Part shown: in pieces, positions 34,403 to 37,000 of the stretch | How the letters are laid out: every line of letters begins with the position of its first letter | Numbering within the stretch: position 1 is the stretch's first letter | Assembly: GCA_024690405.1 (NCBI GenBank) | Contig: JAILCU010000057.1 | Span: 1-37,000 of the forward strand | Origin: Bacteroidales bacterium | GTDB lineage: Bacteria; Bacteroidota; Bacteroidia; Bacteroidales; Bacteroidaceae | DNA: 37,000 nt | Direction of reading: 5' to 3' | Made by a program: the position numbers and the translations under genes | Notes under the pieces: model-generated | Databases searched by the model: none | What the model saw: only the letters and a program-made list of their open reading frames with translations | What the model was told of the DNA's origin: nothing

Positions 34403-34921
34403 TTATAATTCCAATCTCAATACTCTGATTGGCCTGTTCTCGCCCTGATACATATTCACATCCATGCAAGTCTCGCCTGTAGGTACGAATCCGCACTTTT
34501 CCATCACGCGGCCTGAGGCAGGGTTATCAACGAAATGACCGCTGATAAGCGATTTGATATCTGTTGTCTGTCGAATATGGTCTATCATCAAGCGCAGCGC
34601 CTCCGTACAGATGCCCTGATTCCAGTAAGGCTTAGCCACCCAATAGCCGATAGTCGGCTCCCCTTCGCGAGCAGGCAAGTTACACTCGCATGAAGGTCCG
34701 TAACCCATCGCGCCAATGGCCTCGCCGGTCTCCTTTAGTTCGATAGCCCAAGTGTTGGTGGCATCATGGAATACGGTACGGATAATCACCAGACTCTCCT
34801 CCGCGCTCTTGTGTGGCGCCCAACCTGCACGCGGTCCCACTTCCGGGTCTGATGCCCATTTGTACAGTGTTTTGGCATCACTCTCGCGCCAAGGGCGCAA
34901 TATAATTCGTTCGGATTCCAT
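34403..34921 (-). CDS. GNAT-family N-acetyltransferase (RimJ/RimL-like)
   Basis: The 172-residue protein starts MESERIILRPWRESDAKTLYKWASDPEV, which is typical of RimJ/RimL-type acetyltransferases. IGYWVAKPYWNQGICTEALRLMIDH forms the CoA-binding motif and NPASGRVMEKCGF motif B. The usual GxG/A turn reads NQGICT. Substrate unknown; relatives act on protein N-termini or small amines. It lies just after the truncated isochorismatase copy, in the same direction. Confidence 0.87.
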   Translation of the reverse strand: MESERIILRPWRESDAKTLYKWASDPEVGPRAGWAPHKSAEESLVIIRTVFHDATNTWAIELKETGEAIGAMGYGPSCECNLPAREGEPTIGYWVAKPYWNQGICTEALRLMIDHIRQTTDIKSLISGHFVDNPASGRVMEKCGFVPTGETCMDVNMYQGENRPIRVLRLEL

Positions 34922-34924
34922 TAT

Positions 34925-35084
34925 TTATATGCATTCTTCAAGTGTTTTTACCTCACATCCCTTACTGGCATAGCAGGCGAGCATCTCGGGCAATTTCTTC
35001 AAGTCATAACTGGTGATGCAGTCGGAAAGGACATGTACCTTAAAGCCTGATTTGGCCATATTGAAACATGTTGATTTCACGCAG
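34925..35084 (-). pseudogene. Truncated copy of the isochorismatase-family gene
   Basis: Bases 34932-35084 match 35970-36122 with three differences in 153 bp, all in the first 30 bases. The rest is identical. Only the part for the final ~50 residues, from next to the catalytic Cys onward, is present, ending at a TAA at 34925-34927 after two extra codons. No start codon or N-terminal half is found nearby. The adjacent 35085-35181 shows no homology that I recognise. It is the remnant of a recent duplication or recombination. Confidence 0.85.
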
Positions 35085-35181
35085 ACTATTCTACTTCACA
35101 ATCAAGGAACAGCATCCTGTAGTGCTCCGTCTCTGATGCACTACCGCCCTGACCGTGGATGTGTACCAATGCCCTCAATTC

Positions 35182-35682
35182 TCAGAGACCTATGAGCCAG
35201 GTGTATAAGGCCGCCCCTATGAGGCAGGGGATAAGACCGATAAGCATGCCCCAGAGAGACTGCACAAAGTGATAGCCTTTCTGATGGTAGGCTGCATCCA
35301 TGTGCTCTGTCCCCGGGAGCCGGACGGACTTCATGTTGGCAAAAAGCACCCAGTCGAGGAAGAAACAGTCGTACCAATCGATGAAGAGCCAGATGCCGTA
35401 GCTGAGTGCAAAAGCAGACCAAAAATCGTAGGCTCCGGCCAGTTTCATCAACCCGAGCATCAGCAGGAGGGCAAAGACGATGGCACCGCTTTTCTTCAAG
35501 AGAACCGTCTTCGAGAAGAACGCCGACGGCACGCGCTCATGCGTCTTGAAATACGCTTCCTGAATATCCTTGGGATAGTCATGAATCCACCAGACGGGAT
35601 TCTTCACCAGCGGAATCATAATCATCGCCGTAAAGGCAATGGTCATCACGATTGTTTCTATGACAATGATTGTACAGTTCAT
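35182..35682 (-). CDS. Membrane protein of unknown function
   Basis: The 166-residue protein has about four membrane segments (near residues 5-25, 65-83, 87-107 and 140-163). A WWIHDYPKDIQEAYFKTHERVP segment follows the first, and WLFIDWYDCFFLDWVLF lies within the third-loop region. The family is not recognised. The gene lies between the truncated and the intact isochorismatase copies. A long leader (about 180 nt) would precede it if the promoter at 35867-35898 is used. Confidence 0.72.
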   Translation of the reverse strand: MNCTIIVIETIVMTIAFTAMIMIPLVKNPVWWIHDYPKDIQEAYFKTHERVPSAFFSKTVLLKKSGAIVFALLLMLGLMKLAGAYDFWSAFALSYGIWLFIDWYDCFFLDWVLFANMKSVRLPGTEHMDAAYHQKGYHFVQSLWGMLIGLIPCLIGAALYTWLIGL

Positions 35683-35866
35683 TGAGGTATCTTGATGTTA
35701 TTTGTTTATCTTTTGATGAGCGACTTCTTCTCCGAGAACGCACCAGCGCACGAACGGCATCCCGTAAGCAGTAAGCCGTAAGCTTCACTATCTGTATTCT
35801 TGAGTTCACAGGTCTTTGTCTGCTCTGCGGCAACCTGCCCGAAGCAACGCTCCTTGATTCGCTTCA

Positions 35867-35898
35867 CAAAAATACAACTATCATTTCGGACCACCAAT
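35867..35898 (-). promoter_or_regulatory. Possible promoter for the membrane protein gene
   Basis: The minus strand has TATTTTTG (35874-35867) with ATTG (35898-35895) 20 bp upstream, a near match to the consensus. The 286-bp gap 35683-35968 holds no other feature that I can support. Confidence 0.4.
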
Positions 35899-35968
35899 AA
35901 ATCAGACTACTTTTTTGCGAGTGATAAACAAGTATTAACGAATGAAACGTCCGACTTTTTTTAGTGGC

Positions 35969-36454
35969 TCATTCTTCAAGTGCTTTGACCTCACATCCTT
36001 TACTGGCATAGCAGGCGAGCATCTCGGGCAATTTCTTCAAGTCATAACTGGTGATGCAGTCGGAAAGGACATGTACCTTAAAGCCTGATTTGGCCATATT
36101 GAAACATGTTGATTTCACGCAGGCTGTGGCATCGGCTCCGACGATATAGAATTCATTAATATCATTCTGTTCTATGAAGGCCACAAATGCTTCGCTGGTC
36201 AGAGCATTGCTTTTGGTCTTCACAAAGATGTGGTCCGAAACAATCTTCAACTCGGGTGCCAATTCAGCGCCATGCGTACCAGGCCTGAAAGTGCGGGTTG
36301 CTGCCGACAGGTTGTTATGCTTGATGTAAACGACTTGCATGCCGCTTGCTACAGCCCAGTCGATGGCATCATTGATCCTTTCAACGATGTCACGATAGTG
36401 TTTGGTGATGTCGTTCTGAATATCGATAACGACGAGTGCTTTCTTCATTTTCAT
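35969..36454 (-). CDS. Isochorismatase-family cysteine hydrolase
   Basis: The 161-residue protein has the family triad: D11 in VVIDIQND, K79 in FVKTKSNAL and C112 in GADATACVKST. Members hydrolyse amides or ethers, such as nicotinamide or isochorismate; the substrate is unknown. It is cytoplasmic and of normal but short length. The start may be Met1 or Met3 (MKKALVVID). The last 50 codons are duplicated at 34925-35084. It lies 38 bp after the Cys-rich protein gene, in the same direction. Confidence 0.88.
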   Translation of the reverse strand: MKMKKALVVIDIQNDITKHYRDIVERINDAIDWAVASGMQVVYIKHNNLSAATRTFRPGTHGAELAPELKIVSDHIFVKTKSNALTSEAFVAFIEQNDINEFYIVGADATACVKSTCFNMAKSGFKVHVLSDCITSYDLKKLPEMLACYASKGCEVKALEE

Positions 36455-36492
36455 TATTCGATTTATAATAATGTTTCGTTATACTCAAAGAA

Positions 36493-36930
36493 TCATGCTC
36501 TTCCCACCTCTATTTTCATTTCGCACTCTGCTGCGCCACGTAAGATGGAATGACAAAGCGTCACGGTGAAGTGCTTGTCTTTCCACAAACTTTGCAGTGA
36601 ATAAATCACACTTTGGCGTGAACACTCGCAGAGCAGTGGTGTCGTGACGTATCCCTTTTTATGCAAGCAGCAAGTACACTCCAAGAATACAAGGCGATAG
36701 GTGCGTCCTTTTTCGATGACTTCTCCTTTCACACCAGGCAACTCATCAGCCATCTGAAAAAAAGTGTCCATATTGCCCTGAGCATTCTCATAAAGCTTTT
36801 GATAAACAGACAGCGTGCCGCTGCTAATCACACAGTTCTTTCCACACTCAGAGAAGAAGGCACATCGCTGCTCCGGCGAGAGCTGCTCTATACCTTTCTC
36901 GAAACCCATAAACCAATTTGCTATTTCCAT
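36493..36930 (-). CDS. Cys-rich protein, possibly V4R-like
   Basis: The 145-residue protein has nine cysteines, including CTCC near residue 85 and CEC near 99, with later single Cys residues in TLC and AEC. The spacing and the C-terminal GAAECEMKIEV recall V4R-type (hydrocarbon- or metal-binding) small domains, but the resemblance is weak. No signal peptide or membrane segment. It is probably cotranscribed with the isochorismatase-family gene. The DNA beyond 36930 to the window end shows no recognisable feature. Confidence 0.62.
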   Translation of the reverse strand: MEIANWFMGFEKGIEQLSPEQRCAFFSECGKNCVISSGTLSVYQKLYENAQGNMDTFFQMADELPGVKGEVIEKGRTYRLVFLECTCCLHKKGYVTTPLLCECSRQSVIYSLQSLWKDKHFTVTLCHSILRGAAECEMKIEVGRA

Positions 36931-37000
36931 TTTCTTTCGTTTATACGTTTAATTCGAAATGAAATACATCGGTAGTCTTGATACCTATTATGGTCAATGT

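Noticed and set aside
35706-35897. 63-codon minus frame with several Cys residues before the membrane protein
   Set aside because: Its only start lies upstream of the -7 box, so it would not be on the transcript, and no family is recognised.

Overview
The window looks like a chromosomal segment of a Bacteroidales bacterium, most likely of the Prevotella group. The signs are: promoters of the Bacteroidetes type (TTTG, about 20 bp, then TAnnTTTG) before many genes; an Rnf operon headed by an RseC-family gene; a eukaryote-like (GT3) glycogen synthase beside a glucan phosphorylase; a serine palmitoyltransferase for sphingolipids; a lipoprotein BamA/TamA homologue of the TamL type; and a Bacteroidetes ABC-F protein with a degenerate second ATPase domain. 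The genus is an inference; no rRNA gene is present.

Layout. 1-5507 (minus): rseC-like gene, rnfB, rnfC, rnfD, rnfG, rnfE and the first codons of a further gene, probably rnfA. This is the ion-pumping ferredoxin:NAD+ oxidoreductase. 5646-5843: a 28-unit heptanucleotide array. 5932-6483: rpsP. 6700-9403 (plus): a phosphohexomutase and a NudC-type Nudix hydrolase. 9548-13802 (minus): glycogen phosphorylase and glycogen synthase; with the hexomutase they form a glycogen/glucose-phosphate group. 13954-16015: a small secreted protein, an 18-bp minisatellite, a Ca2+/cation antiporter (minus) and a small Cys-rich protein. 16012-22583 (minus): a metallo-beta-lactamase-fold hydrolase, tamL, a SpoU rRNA methyltransferase, a Crp/Fnr regulator and lepA (expressed in the order lepA-crp-spoU). 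22732-23324 (minus): a small winged-helix protein and two identical tRNA-Lys(CUU) genes. 23440-25817: serine palmitoyltransferase diverging from a lipid kinase. 25879-28343 (plus): a YgiQ-family radical SAM protein and a small secreted helical protein. 28454-28739: a repeat block bounded by 39-bp inverted repeats. 28779-33802 (minus): ABC-F ATPase, grpE, dnaJ, folC. 33900-36930 (minus): two GNAT acetyltransferases, a truncated isochorismatase copy, a membrane protein, an intact isochorismatase-family hydrolase and a Cys-rich protein.

The gene content is mostly housekeeping. I found no phage, transposase, CRISPR, toxin-antitoxin or defence locus, and no clear new multi-gene system. The unusual material is the repetitive DNA: small GC-rich palindromes between genes and, in frame, inside rnfB; a 37-bp block shared by the 3' ends of rnfB and rnfG; two minisatellites; the heptamer array; and an inverted-repeat-bounded block that resembles a non-autonomous mobile element. 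Translation signals are the second point of interest. lepA appears leaderless. grpE and dnaJ carry identical strong Shine-Dalgarno boxes (AAGGAGGT, 4 nt, ATG), which is uncommon in this phylum.
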